12,956 nt of DNA from Campylobacteraceae bacterium (GCA_027063325.1 JAMOSA010000141.1:1-12956); one strand, 5' to 3'; shown: positions 1 to 7,289, counted from the first letter of the stretch. Numbers and translations are program-made. The notes: generated by a model not told the origin, from the sequence alone.

Positions 1-846
1 GTTCAATTGATGGTGTAAACCAACTGTTGTTTGTGATTACAATCATATACTTTGGATTGTCTTCATATAGTTTTTGACTGGTTCCTTCATAACATATTGC
101 ACTTCTGTATCGTTTGTTATCTATTACAAAATCTGTAACTCTTTTTGCTGGTTCATAATCAGTTGCTCCATCAAAAAATATCTGATTTACTATCTCTCCT
201 AACCATTTTGGCAATGGATTTTGCTCTCCAAATGGTACAAGTACCACCTTGTTGGCTACTGTTATGCCTCTTTTGTTAAAAAGATATGCAGAGTTTCTAT
301 TTATACCTTTATCATCATACAAAGCACCAATTACAATAGCTATATCATCTGACAACTTCAAAAATTTTGCTGTAGTTTCTTTATTTCTATTTAGAAAAAT
401 AGGTAAAAATGATTCAGGAAATATAATAAGCTTTTTACCTTCATCTATTGCCTTTTGTGTTTTTGTTAGAGCAAAGTTTATATAATCTATATTGTATCTG
501 CCACTCCATTTTTGCTCAAGTGGTATATTGGTTGATACTATATATATATCTTTATAGCTATCTGGTGATAAAATATCTGGTTTAAGTGGTTGGTAGGCAT
601 AAAGCAGAGGGATAACAACCAATAGTTTGTAGAGTTTTGGCAATTGCAATATTACAATAGCAAGTAGTATAGATATAAATCCTATATCATCTGTATTTAG
701 TGGTGTATATACAAACATCAATTGAGGCTTAAACCAATCAAATCCAAATGGGTGGATATATGCAATTAGATATATATAGAGTGCTTTTAGAATATACTCA
801 ATAAATTTAATATATTTAAAATCAAACCTATCTAAAACCTTTTGCA

Positions 847-855
847 CTATATAAT
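847..855 (-). other. Frameshift site in lnt
   Basis: On the minus strand the text is ATT ATA TAG. The N-terminal frame ends here at TAG, and the catalytic-domain frame is open from TAT at 853-851 onward. The change needed is -1 (or +2). The local tract is a short TATATA, not a long homopolymer, and it has no X XXY YYZ slippery heptamer, so programmed -1 frameshifting is not suggested. Confidence 0.8.
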
Positions 856-1061
856 ACCTATACCAACTATAGCTATAGGCATAGCCTGGGATATTCCATA
901 ATACTCAAAGCTTTTACCTATCCACCAAAACCAAAATATTGCTATAAAAAAACCACTCCAAAACCATACAGCACTATCTTTGGAGCCAATAAGAATCCAT
1001 AGTGATATAAAACCACACAATATAAAAAGTGGTTCAAAATACCAAGAAACACTACTCATAT

Positions 1062-1086
1062 AGAGCCACACAGAGCCACACAGAGC
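1062..1086. repeat. 10-bp tandem repeat inside lnt, 2.5 copies
   Basis: The unit GAGCCACACA occurs perfectly at 1063-1072 and 1073-1082, with a partial third copy (GAGC) to 1086. On the coding strand it spells part of the first membrane segment (ALCGSVWLY). Because 10 is not a multiple of 3, gain or loss of one unit would shift the lnt frame. The present copy number agrees with the N-terminal frame, since the text on both sides is lnt-like. Confidence 0.85.
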
Positions 1087-1115
1087 TACTATAAAGCCCT
1101 CTATTAACCTCTTAC

Positions 1116-1124
1116 TGATAAAAT
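1116..1124 (+). promoter_or_regulatory. Candidate extended -10 promoter for yajC-secD-secF
   Basis: TGATAAAAT matches an extended -10 (TGN then TAAAAT, one mismatch to TATAAT) and lies inside the lnt coding region. Transcription would start near 1131, giving a leader of about 27 bases before the yajC ATG. No clear -35 is seen, which is usual for Campylobacterota housekeeping promoters. This is a sequence match only. Confidence 0.35.
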
Positions 1125-1144
1125 ATCTAAAAATTTTTCTTGAC

Positions 1145-1157
1145 AAAGGATACCTTT
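1145..1157. promoter_or_regulatory. Palindromic ribosome-binding site shared by divergent lnt and yajC
   Basis: AAAGGATACCTTT is a perfect inverted repeat (AAAGG, 3-base centre, CCTTT). Read on the plus strand, AAAGG sits 8 bases before the yajC ATG at 1158. Read on the minus strand, AAAGG (1157-1153) sits 6 bases before the lnt TTG at 1146. The lnt start codon itself overlaps the yajC Shine-Dalgarno arm. The two start codons are separated by only 11 bases. Confidence 0.65.
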
Positions 1158-1418
1158 ATGCAACAGACGATAGGACAATTTTTGCCATTAGTACTGCTAA
1201 TAGCAATATTTTACTTCTTGATTATAAGACCACAGCAAAAACAGCAAAAAGAGCATCGTGCAATGCTTGATTCACTCCAAAAGGGTGATAAAATTGTAAC
1301 AAGTGGTGGTTTAATAGCAGAAGTAGTTAAACCAGAAGAGGATTTTATCAAAATAAAGTTGAGTGACAATGTAATTGTCAAGATAGAACGCCCATATGTG
1401 GCACGCAAAATTTCATAA
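1158..1418 (+). CDS. yajC: YajC, SecDF-associated preprotein translocase subunit
   Basis: YajC is a small single-span inner membrane protein that joins SecD and SecF in the Sec translocase accessory complex. The 86-residue product has one membrane segment near residues 7 to 25 (FLPLVLLIAIFYFLIIRP), the family hallmark RPQQKQQKEH directly after it, and the conserved GDKIVTSGGLIAEV stretch in a basic cytoplasmic domain. The ATG at 1158 is chosen over an upstream in-frame TTG at 1140 because AAAGGA at 1145-1150 is at ideal distance. It is the first gene of yajC-secD-secF; its TAA stop forms part of the secD Shine-Dalgarno (TAAGG). Length is normal for the family. Confidence 0.95.
   Translation: MQQTIGQFLPLVLLIAIFYFLIIRPQQKQQKEHRAMLDSLQKGDKIVTSGGLIAEVVKPEEDFIKIKLSDNVIVKIERPYVARKIS
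1221..1226 (-). promoter_or_regulatory. Candidate -10 box for lnt, inside yajC
   Basis: On the minus strand 1226-1221 reads TATAAT, a perfect -10 hexamer, within yajC codons 22 to 23. A start near 1214 would give a leader of about 68 bases before the lnt TTG. Since the lnt-yajC gap is only 11 bases, an lnt promoter must lie inside yajC or further upstream, so this is a reasonable candidate without further support. Confidence 0.3.
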
Positions 1419-1420
1419 GG

Positions 1421-1436
1421 TCGCTGAATGCAGCGA
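1421..1436 (+). promoter_or_regulatory. Hairpin with the secD start codon in its loop
   Basis: TCGCTG (1421-1426) and CAGCGA (1431-1436) are perfect 6-bp complements, leaving the tetraloop AATG that contains the secD ATG (1428-1430). Two further G-U pairs (1420 with 1437, 1419 with 1438) could extend the stem into the Shine-Dalgarno. The yajC stop codon (1416-1418) lies immediately upstream, so a ribosome finishing yajC would melt the stem. This suggests translational coupling of secD to yajC, which is inferred. A 6-bp stem alone can occur by chance; its position is the noteworthy part. Confidence 0.5.
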
Positions 1437-2996
1437 TTAAATTATCGTGTAGTAATCTTTGCTTTTGCTTTTTTGTTTGGAGTGGTATTTTCTATACCAT
1501 CTCTAACCCAAAGTGAGAGTGGCAAAAAGATTACATTAGGGCTTGATCTTCAAGGTGGTCTCCATATGCTTCTTGGTGTAAAAACTCAAGAGGCTATCAA
1601 ATCCCGTATAAAATCAATAGCTGGAACGATTAAATATATACTAGATGACAATGATATAGTATATGATGATCTTAGTATTCAGGGTGATAAGATTACATTT
1701 AAGATATTAGATAGTGATGATTTGAAAAAGACCCAAGAGTTACTCAAAAAAGAGATTGAGGGAGTAACTATACTAAATAGTGGTGATGAGTTTAGTATAT
1801 CTTTGACTCCAAAAGAGATTCAAAAGACCAAACTTATGGCAATAGATCAAGCAGTTGATACTATTAGAAACCGTCTTGATCAATTCGGATTGGCAGAACC
1901 TACTGTAGCAAAACAGGGAACTGATAAAATTTTGGTAGAAGTTCCGGGTATTAAAACTCCAGCAGATGAGCAAAGAATCCGTGAATTAATAGCCAGAGCC
2001 GCACATTTGCAGATGATGGCAGTAGATGAGGATAGAGCTGCTAGGGTATATAATATGTCTCCACAAGAGGCAAAGAAGTATGGAGATGTAATACTCCCTG
2101 ATGTAAAAGATCCAAATCAAAAGTATCTACTAAAACAGATTCCTATATTAGATGGTTCTATGCTTACAGATGCCAAAGTAGGGTTTGACAGAAACAATCA
2201 GCCTGTAATTAATTTCAAGCTAAATGGTGAGGGTGCCAAAATATTTGGAGATTTCTCAGGCAAAAGTGTAGGCAAGAGAATGGCTATAGTACTGGATAAC
2301 AAAGTCTATTCGGCTCCTGTAATTCGTGAAAGAATTGGCGGAGGTTCAGGGCAAATCTCTGGTAACTTTACTATAAATGAAGCAAATGATGTAGCCATTG
2401 CCCTGCGTTCTGGAGCTTTGTTGGCTCCTGTTTATGTGATGGAGAAAAGAAGCGTAGGTCCAAGCTTGGGGGCTGATAGTATCAAACAAAGCACTATTGC
2501 ACTTGTACTTGGTTTTGTACTTGTTGTAATATTTATGATAATCTATTATGGAATGGCAGGGGTGATTGCTGATACTGCATTGATTGCAAACCTCTTTTTG
2601 ATTCTTGCTATTATGTCACTCTTTGGAGCTACATTAACCTTGCCGGGTATGGCAGGTATTGTACTTACTGTCGGTATGGCAGTTGATGCCAATGTTATTA
2701 TCAATGAAAGAATCAGAGAGTTACTCAGAAGTGGAGCCTCTGTATCCAAAGCTATAGAAGAGGGTTACAAAAATGCCTTTACAGCTATTTGGGATGCTAA
2801 TGTTACTACACTAATATCGGCTGTAGTTTTATATGTATATGGTACAGGACCAATTAAAGGTTTTGCACTTACTATGAGTATAGGTATTTTGGCTTCGATG
2901 CTTACAGCAATTTTAGGAACTCATGGAATATATCAAATGTTATTGCCAAAAATCAAAAAAGAGAGACTGAACTTCTGGTTTGGTATCAAAGCGTAG
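1428..2996 (+). CDS. secD: SecD, protein translocase subunit
   Basis: SecD works with SecF in the inner membrane and uses the proton gradient to drive the late, periplasmic phase of Sec export. The 522-residue protein has an N-terminal membrane segment (about residues 7 to 24), then GLDLQGGLHMLL at the start of the periplasmic region, the conserved RNRLDQFGLAEPTV element, a DNKVYSAPVIRERI stretch, and a C-terminal block of five membrane segments starting near residue 355. The block contains VGMAVDANVIINERIRE; its Asp (residue 420) corresponds to the proton-path Asp of the family. It is shorter than the E. coli protein (about 615) but, as I recall, normal for Campylobacterota. TAAGG at 1416-1420 is its ribosome-binding site. 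Confidence in the identity is very high. Confidence 0.98.
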   Translation: MQRLNYRVVIFAFAFLFGVVFSIPSLTQSESGKKITLGLDLQGGLHMLLGVKTQEAIKSRIKSIAGTIKYILDDNDIVYDDLSIQGDKITFKILDSDDLKKTQELLKKEIEGVTILNSGDEFSISLTPKEIQKTKLMAIDQAVDTIRNRLDQFGLAEPTVAKQGTDKILVEVPGIKTPADEQRIRELIARAAHLQMMAVDEDRAARVYNMSPQEAKKYGDVILPDVKDPNQKYLLKQIPILDGSMLTDAKVGFDRNNQPVINFKLNGEGAKIFGDFSGKSVGKRMAIVLDNKVYSAPVIRERIGGGSGQISGNFTINEANDVAIALRSGALLAPVYVMEKRSVGPSLGADSIKQSTIALVLGFVLVVIFMIIYYGMAGVIADTALIANLFLILAIMSLFGATLTLPGMAGIVLTVGMAVDANVIINERIRELLRSGASVSKAIEEGYKNAFTAIWDANVTTLISAVVLYVYGTGPIKGFALTMSIGILASMLTAILGTHGIYQMLLPKIKKERLNFWFGIKA

Positions 2997-3006
2997 GAGA
3001 GAGCAG

Positions 3007-3978
3007 ATGGAACTATTTAAATATACTGAACCTGTCAAATTTATGGCAAAGAGTCGCCATTTTGGTATTCTCTCTTTGGTGCTTGTACTCCTTTCGTGGG
3101 GATTGATTTTTACAAAAGGTTTCAATTACGGTATCGATTTTGCCGGTGGTACTTTGATACAGATTAAATATGACAAAGATGCCCCTCTAAAGCAAATTAG
3201 GGAGGCTTTGGCAAAAAATGAAGCCTTCAAGGGTGCCAATGTAACATATTTTGGAAGTAATCAAGAGATAGTTATCCGAACCAAAAGTAGTACAAGTTCG
3301 GTAGGTAATGATGTAGGCGATGAAGTGAGACAACTTCTCAAAAATACAGGCAACTTTGAAGTACGCCGTGTAGATATGGTAGGTCCAAAGATTGGTGGAG
3401 AACTCAAAGAGAAGGGTTTAATGGCTACTATCTTGGCAATTTTGGGTATCTTGATATATGTATCAGTTAGGTTTGAGTGGAGATTTGCTCTGGCTTCAGT
3501 TGCTGCTTTGGTGCATGATGTATCTATTGCAATGGGTGCAATTGTACTCTTTGGAATAGAAGTAAATCTCGATACACTGGCAGCTATATTGACAATACTT
3601 GGATACTCGCTCAATGATACCATTATTGTATTTGACCGTATCAGGGAGGGTATCAGGACTCACAAATCTGTAAATCTGGGTGAGATTATAGATGAATCGG
3701 TAACCAGAACTCTATCTAGGACTGTGCTGACATCTCTTACTACATTTTTTGTTGTTTTGACTCTTTATATATTTGGTGGAGAGATAATAAACAGCTTTAG
3801 CTTCACACTACTGGTTGGTATTGTAGTTGGTACATACTCATCTATCTTTATCGCATCACCAATTCTTATGTGGCTTGGATTTGATGTAAGGGGATATAGA
3901 GCAAAAGAGGCTGAAAAACTCAAAAGAGAAAAAGAGAAAGAGAAGCTAAGAGCTATGTATGAGCAGGGTACTTTGTAG
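3007..3978 (+). CDS. secF: SecF, protein translocase subunit
   Basis: SecF forms the proton-driven export motor with SecD. The 323-residue product has an N-terminal membrane segment (about residues 19 to 37), then FNYGIDFAGGTLIQIKY at the head of a short periplasmic domain, VGPKIGGELKEKG before the second membrane segment, and a five-span C-terminal block with GYSLNDTIIVFDRIRE, the signature of the family. The C-terminal tail is highly charged (repeated Lys/Glu), a cytoplasmic end. ATG at 3007 is preferred over an upstream TTG at 2980 because AGGAG at 2995-2999 is 7 bases away. That Shine-Dalgarno overlaps the secD stop TAG, which suggests coupled translation. No lptE or leuS follows as in some Campylobacter genomes. 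Confidence 0.97.
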   Translation: MELFKYTEPVKFMAKSRHFGILSLVLVLLSWGLIFTKGFNYGIDFAGGTLIQIKYDKDAPLKQIREALAKNEAFKGANVTYFGSNQEIVIRTKSSTSSVGNDVGDEVRQLLKNTGNFEVRRVDMVGPKIGGELKEKGLMATILAILGILIYVSVRFEWRFALASVAALVHDVSIAMGAIVLFGIEVNLDTLAAILTILGYSLNDTIIVFDRIREGIRTHKSVNLGEIIDESVTRTLSRTVLTSLTTFFVVLTLYIFGGEIINSFSFTLLVGIVVGTYSSIFIASPILMWLGFDVRGYRAKEAEKLKREKEKEKLRAMYEQGTL

Positions 3979-4004
3979 AGACTCTCTACAGGTGCTTTGC
4001 CACC
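3974..4004 (+). terminator. Tandem hairpins at the end of secF, possible weak terminator
   Basis: TGTAGAG (3974-3980) and CTCTACA (3984-3990) form a perfect 7-bp stem with a 3-base loop that includes the secF stop codon. It is followed at once by GGTG (3991-3994) and CACC (4001-4004) with a 6-base loop. No U-tract follows directly; the nearest T-run is at about 4041-4046. It could end the secDF transcript inefficiently, protect its 3' end, or simply let some transcription run into dacB. Confidence 0.4.
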
Positions 4005-4053
4005 ATTTGAAGCTATTTACAGAGTATCAATATTTATATCTTTTTTATGGTAT

Positions 4054-4063
4054 TGTGTATATA
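4054..4063 (+). promoter_or_regulatory. Candidate promoter for the dacB-ftsH operon
   Basis: The 120-base gap between secF and dacB is the largest in the window and is T-rich upstream of a TATATA box (4058-4063), the layout typical of Campylobacterota promoters that lack a -35. A start near 4070 would leave about 29 bases before the dacB ATG. A second hexamer TATAGT at 4076-4081 is too close to the Shine-Dalgarno to be preferred. The exact box is uncertain. Confidence 0.3.
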
Positions 4064-4098
4064 GCTTTTTAGTTGTATAGTAACACTCAGGAGAAAAG

Positions 4099-5499
4099 AT
4101 GCGATTTTTACTCATTACCATTGTGTCTGCCATATGGCTACAGACGCTCTCAGCCTATCTACCCTCTCAAATAGATAAGATGATGAGCAAAATGAAGATA
4201 CGAAGAGAGAATGTAAGTATCAAGATAGTAGAGACAAAGAGTGGTCGTGAGATAGCTTCATATCGTTCAAAGCAAAGAAGAACTCCAGCTTCTGTAATTA
4301 AACTGATGACAACTTACAGTGCATTGCTTACATTAGGATCAAACTTTAAATGGCCTACAAGATTCTATTATACTGGTACTCTAAAAAGAGGTGTAATATC
4401 TGGTGATTTGATAGTCAGATCTTATGGAGATCCTACTCTAAGCAGTAGAGATATACCAAAAATTGTATCCAAGATGAGAAGACTCGGCATAAGAAAAATA
4501 GAGGGCAATATAGTAATAGATCGCTCATTTTTTGCTATTGGTAATAAGATAGTATCAGGTTTTGACAGCAACAGATACAGTGAATATAATGCAATGCCTG
4601 ATGCTTTGATGTTTAATGATCACTTGTGCAAAATTGTAGTTGAGCCAAAGGGTAACAGGGTAAAAGTATATAAATCGATACCGGCACCAGATTACAAAGT
4701 GGTAAATCATCTAAGAGTTACAAACAAAAGGTGTGTTGGCAAATATAGTTGGCCAGGAGTTAGAATAGTATCTCAAAATGATATACCAACAGTAACTTTG
4801 GTTGGAACCATCTCAAACAGATGCTCTCCAAGACAGATTAGAAAAGTATTAAACAGAGCATATTACAACTTCTACTATGCCTTAATATCGCAGATGAAGA
4901 GATATGGAATAACTGTAGAGGGTACACTAAAGCTTCATAGAAAGCCACCATATGCCAGGGCATTAATGACACACTACTCAAGACCACTTATAGATATAGT
5001 TGCCAAAACAAACAAAAAGAGTAACAATTTGTATGCTAGACATATATTTTTGCTTGTTGGTACCAAGATATATGGAGCTCCAGCAACTCTGAAAAAGAGT
5101 AGAATGGCAGTACGCAAAATTTTGGGCAAAAGAGGCATTATAGGCTCTGAGACTATTCTTGATAATGGTTGTGGACTCTCAAGAAATGCAAGAACAAATG
5201 CAGAAGCTCTTACAAGGTTGCTTCAAGATGCTTACAAAAAGTTTGGTCACAGATGGATGAATACTTTAGCAATTGCAGGAAAAGATGGAACCATTAGAAA
5301 AAGATTTAGACACTCTGTTGCCAAAGGCAGAGCATGGATGAAGACAGGTACACTAAATAATGCCAAAAACATATCTGGATATGTAAAGGGTCGCAGTGGT
5401 AAGCTCTACTCTGTAACTATTTTGTATAATGGTCCAAGGAGATGGATGGGGAGTTCACTACAAAATAAAATTATAGAGTGGCTTGTAAGAAATAGATAA
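4099..5499 (+). CDS. dacB: D-alanyl-D-alanine carboxypeptidase/endopeptidase (PBP4 type, family S13)
   Basis: This periplasmic penicillin-binding protein removes the terminal D-Ala from muropeptides and/or cuts DD-crosslinks in peptidoglycan. The 466-residue protein begins with a hydrophobic signal peptide (about residues 1 to 19, ending near LSA). All three active-site motifs of the penicillin-binding fold are present: SVIK with Ser65 and Lys68 (PASVIKLMTTY), SNN at residues 308 to 310 (KKSNNLYARH) and KTG at residues 415 to 417 (MKTGTLNNAKNISGYV). The wide gap between SxxK and SxN is typical of family S13, which carries inserted domains. The many Lys and Arg residues suggest a basic protein that would sit near the acidic wall. 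AGGAG at 4089-4093 supports the ATG. It opens the operon that also contains dapC and murC. Confidence 0.95.
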   Translation: MRFLLITIVSAIWLQTLSAYLPSQIDKMMSKMKIRRENVSIKIVETKSGREIASYRSKQRRTPASVIKLMTTYSALLTLGSNFKWPTRFYYTGTLKRGVISGDLIVRSYGDPTLSSRDIPKIVSKMRRLGIRKIEGNIVIDRSFFAIGNKIVSGFDSNRYSEYNAMPDALMFNDHLCKIVVEPKGNRVKVYKSIPAPDYKVVNHLRVTNKRCVGKYSWPGVRIVSQNDIPTVTLVGTISNRCSPRQIRKVLNRAYYNFYYALISQMKRYGITVEGTLKLHRKPPYARALMTHYSRPLIDIVAKTNKKSNNLYARHIFLLVGTKIYGAPATLKKSRMAVRKILGKRGIIGSETILDNGCGLSRNARTNAEALTRLLQDAYKKFGHRWMNTLAIAGKDGTIRKRFRHSVAKGRAWMKTGTLNNAKNISGYVKGRSGKLYSVTILYNGPRRWMGSSLQNKIIEWLVRNR

Positions 5500-5509
5500 A
5501 AGGATATAG

Positions 5510-6634
5510 ATGAAATTTCAAGAGTACCCGTTTGAGAAACTAAACAGACTCTTAGATGGTATTGAACCTTCAAGGGATTATGAGTCAATATCACTAACTA
5601 TTGGTGAACCTCAGTTTGATACACCTAAGTTTATACTTGATGAATTGAAACAGAGTGCCAGTTTATTGAACAAATACCCAAAGAGTGCAGGTGAAGAGTA
5701 TCTAAAGAGTGCAATGATAGAGTACAATAGACAAAGATTTGGTATAGAGTTATTGCCACAAGAGTTGCTTCCTACATTTGGTACAAGAGAGTTGCTTTTT
5801 AACTTTCCACAATTTTTGCTCTCTGATAAAAAAGAGCCTGTTATGGCATTTACAAATCCATTTTATCAGATATATGAAGGTGCTGCAATTGCTAGTGGTG
5901 CAAAGGTTGTATATATAAATTTAGAAGCCAAAAACAGCTTTAAACCGGTTATAGATAGAGATAAACTAAAGCAGTGTGATTTGGTAATATTAAATTTTCC
6001 AAACAATCCTACAGCTTCAACCTTGAGCTTAGAAGAACTCAAAGAGTGGGCAAAACTGGCTTATGAGCTTGATTTTGTACTCTTAAATGATGAGTGTTAT
6101 ATAGATTTGTATATAGATAGACCAACTCCATCACTGCTACAAGCTGCCAAAGAGGTAGGAAACAGTGAGTATAAAAATATACTGGTAATAAATTCAGCCT
6201 CAAAACGATCAAGTGCACCTGGTCTTAGGAGTGGATATATAGCAGGAGATAAAGATATACTAAAAGAGTATATGAAGTATAGGACTTATGTAGGGTGTGC
6301 TTCACCCTTGCCACTACAAAAAGCAGCTTCAGTTGCTTGGGGTGATAACAAACATGTAGAGAGTTTTAGAGCCAAATATAGAGCCAATTTTGATTTAGCA
6401 AGAGAGATTTTGGGTATAGATAAACCAGAAGCAACATTTTATATATGGTTAGAGGTTGGTGATGAACTTGAGTTTACAAAACATTTATACAAAAAGTATA
6501 ATACCAAAGTACTGCCTGGTTCATTTTTGGGTAGAGATGGTATCGGCAGAGGATTTGTAAGAGTTGCTCTTGTTTATGAAGGCAAAAAGATGCAAGAGGG
6601 ACTTACAAGAGTAGCCAAAGGCATTAAAAGATGA
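5510..6634 (+). CDS. dapC: Class I/II PLP aminotransferase, probable succinyl-diaminopimelate aminotransferase
   Basis: The 374-residue protein is a fold-type I PLP enzyme of the aspartate aminotransferase superfamily. Visible elements are the N-terminal LTIGEPQFDTP, the FGTRELLFNFP loop that contacts the cofactor phosphate, NFPNNPTAS with the PLP-binding Asn, NDECYIDLY with the Asp/Tyr pair, the Schiff-base lysine Lys232 in NSASKRSSAPGLRSGY, and the substrate-carboxylate Arg in the GFVRVALV region. Similar Campylobacterota proteins are, as I recall, annotated as N-succinyl-LL-diaminopimelate aminotransferase (lysine and DAP pathway). The neighbours dacB and murC fit a role in DAP supply for peptidoglycan. 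Substrate choice cannot be read from sequence alone, so another amino donor or acceptor is possible. AAGG just after the dacB stop lies 6 bases before the ATG. Confidence 0.85.
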   Translation: MKFQEYPFEKLNRLLDGIEPSRDYESISLTIGEPQFDTPKFILDELKQSASLLNKYPKSAGEEYLKSAMIEYNRQRFGIELLPQELLPTFGTRELLFNFPQFLLSDKKEPVMAFTNPFYQIYEGAAIASGAKVVYINLEAKNSFKPVIDRDKLKQCDLVILNFPNNPTASTLSLEELKEWAKLAYELDFVLLNDECYIDLYIDRPTPSLLQAAKEVGNSEYKNILVINSASKRSSAPGLRSGYIAGDKDILKEYMKYRTYVGCASPLPLQKAASVAWGDNKHVESFRAKYRANFDLAREILGIDKPEATFYIWLEVGDELEFTKHLYKKYNTKVLPGSFLGRDGIGRGFVRVALVYEGKKMQEGLTRVAKGIKR

Positions 6635-6652
6635 CTATTTAAAGGAGATTTG

Positions 6653-7285
6653 ATGAGTATAAAAAATTTGGATTTAAAAGAGAGTGAGTTTGACTTGGAT
6701 ATTGAAGCACTCAAAAAAGATCCCCAGTTTCAAGAGAACCTGAAACTGCTTGAGAAAGAGATGAGAGAGTTAAACTCAATAGCAAAGGGTTATCAACTCT
6801 TGGATGCTTTGCTTGTAACAGAAGCTGGTGAAGATAGAATCAATGATATTTTTACATTTATTGTAAATAGTGCTTTTGACAAATTGGCAGAATTACTTAG
6901 CAGTGGAGAGAGTTTTGATATGTCAAAACCAGAAGATTGGGCAACAGCTAGAGCTATATATGAGCATGGTATCCAAAGATACAGTGAAGATGACCAAAAG
7001 GGTGCCAAAGAGATATTTTTGGTACTCTATCATCTCATAGAAGAGCCTGAATTGAAAGATGCCATGATGATACATGCAGCTTCAGTTATGGCCGGACACT
7101 CTTTTGAGAGTTTTATAGATAATATTGCAGATGTCAAACAGATTGATCCCAATGATGCTACAGCATTTTTTATTACAGGTTTTGTACAACCTACTGATAT
7201 ACTTTTGCAGATGTATGCAAAGCAGGTAGCTGAGGGTAAAGAGATGCTAAAAGCACTACAGGAGTCTAAAAGCAGTGGAGAGTAG
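6653..7285 (+). CDS. Uncharacterised TPR-like protein between dapC and murC
   Basis: I do not recognise this 210-residue protein by name. It is acidic, with no signal peptide or membrane segment, so probably cytoplasmic. Residues 1 to 60 are highly charged and predicted to be helical, with Leu/Glu/Lys spacing that suggests a coiled coil (KLLEKEMREL). Residues about 98 to 200 look like three helix-turn-helix repeats: AIYEHGIQRYSEDDQKGAKEI, then the region ending KQIDPNDATAFF, then the C-terminal helices. This layout resembles TPR proteins of the SycD/LcrH type III chaperone kind, though no secretion genes are nearby. ATG at 6653 is preferred over TTG at 6650 because AAAGGAG (6641-6647) gives better spacing. 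It lies 18 bases after dapC and 4 before murC, so it is cotranscribed with peptidoglycan genes. Its role is unknown. Confidence 0.85.
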   Translation: MSIKNLDLKESEFDLDIEALKKDPQFQENLKLLEKEMRELNSIAKGYQLLDALLVTEAGEDRINDIFTFIVNSAFDKLAELLSSGESFDMSKPEDWATARAIYEHGIQRYSEDDQKGAKEIFLVLYHLIEEPELKDAMMIHAASVMAGHSFESFIDNIADVKQIDPNDATAFFITGFVQPTDILLQMYAKQVAEGKEMLKALQESKSSGE

Positions 7286-7289
7286 GGGT

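Larger units (their letters stand above)
1..1146 (-). pseudogene. lnt: Apolipoprotein N-acyltransferase, frameshifted as given and cut by the window edge
   Basis: Lnt adds the third acyl chain to the N-terminal cysteine of lipoproteins in the inner membrane. The first 99 codons (1146 down to 850) start at TTG and encode hydrophobic membrane segments with family-like text (FWFWWIG, IVGIGII), then hit a TAG at 849-847. Reading continues without a stop in the -1 frame from about 853 to the window edge. That part holds IHPFGFDW, then the nitrilase-type catalytic domain with all three catalytic residues in context: Glu in FPESFLP, Lys in ANKVVLVPFGE and Cys in AICYEGT. One lost base near 853 (restoring T gives GIGIYIV) or two extra bases (a TA) would explain the break. 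The remaining roughly 50 residues lie outside the window. TTG is the only start before the first membrane segment, because an in-frame stop lies just upstream at 1158-1156. Identity is certain; whether the break is a mutation or a sequence error is open. Confidence 0.88.

Noticed and set aside
249..485. Plus-strand 78-codon frame opposite lnt
   Set aside because: It is antisense to the lnt catalytic domain, lacks a ribosome-binding site and has no recognisable features.
847..855. Programmed -1 ribosomal frameshift in lnt
   Set aside because: There is no slippery heptamer and I know of no precedent in lnt; a mutation or sequence error is simpler.
2980..3006. Upstream TTG start that would extend secF by nine residues
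   Set aside because: The ATG at 3007 has AGGAG at ideal spacing and gives the usual SecF N-terminus.
4076..4081. TATAGT as the -10 box of dacB
   Set aside because: Transcription would start almost on the Shine-Dalgarno, leaving too short a leader; the TATATA at 4058-4063 is preferred.
6653..7285. A type III secretion system suggested by the SycD-like repeats
   Set aside because: No secretion, flagellar or effector gene is present in the window; the TPR resemblance alone does not support it.
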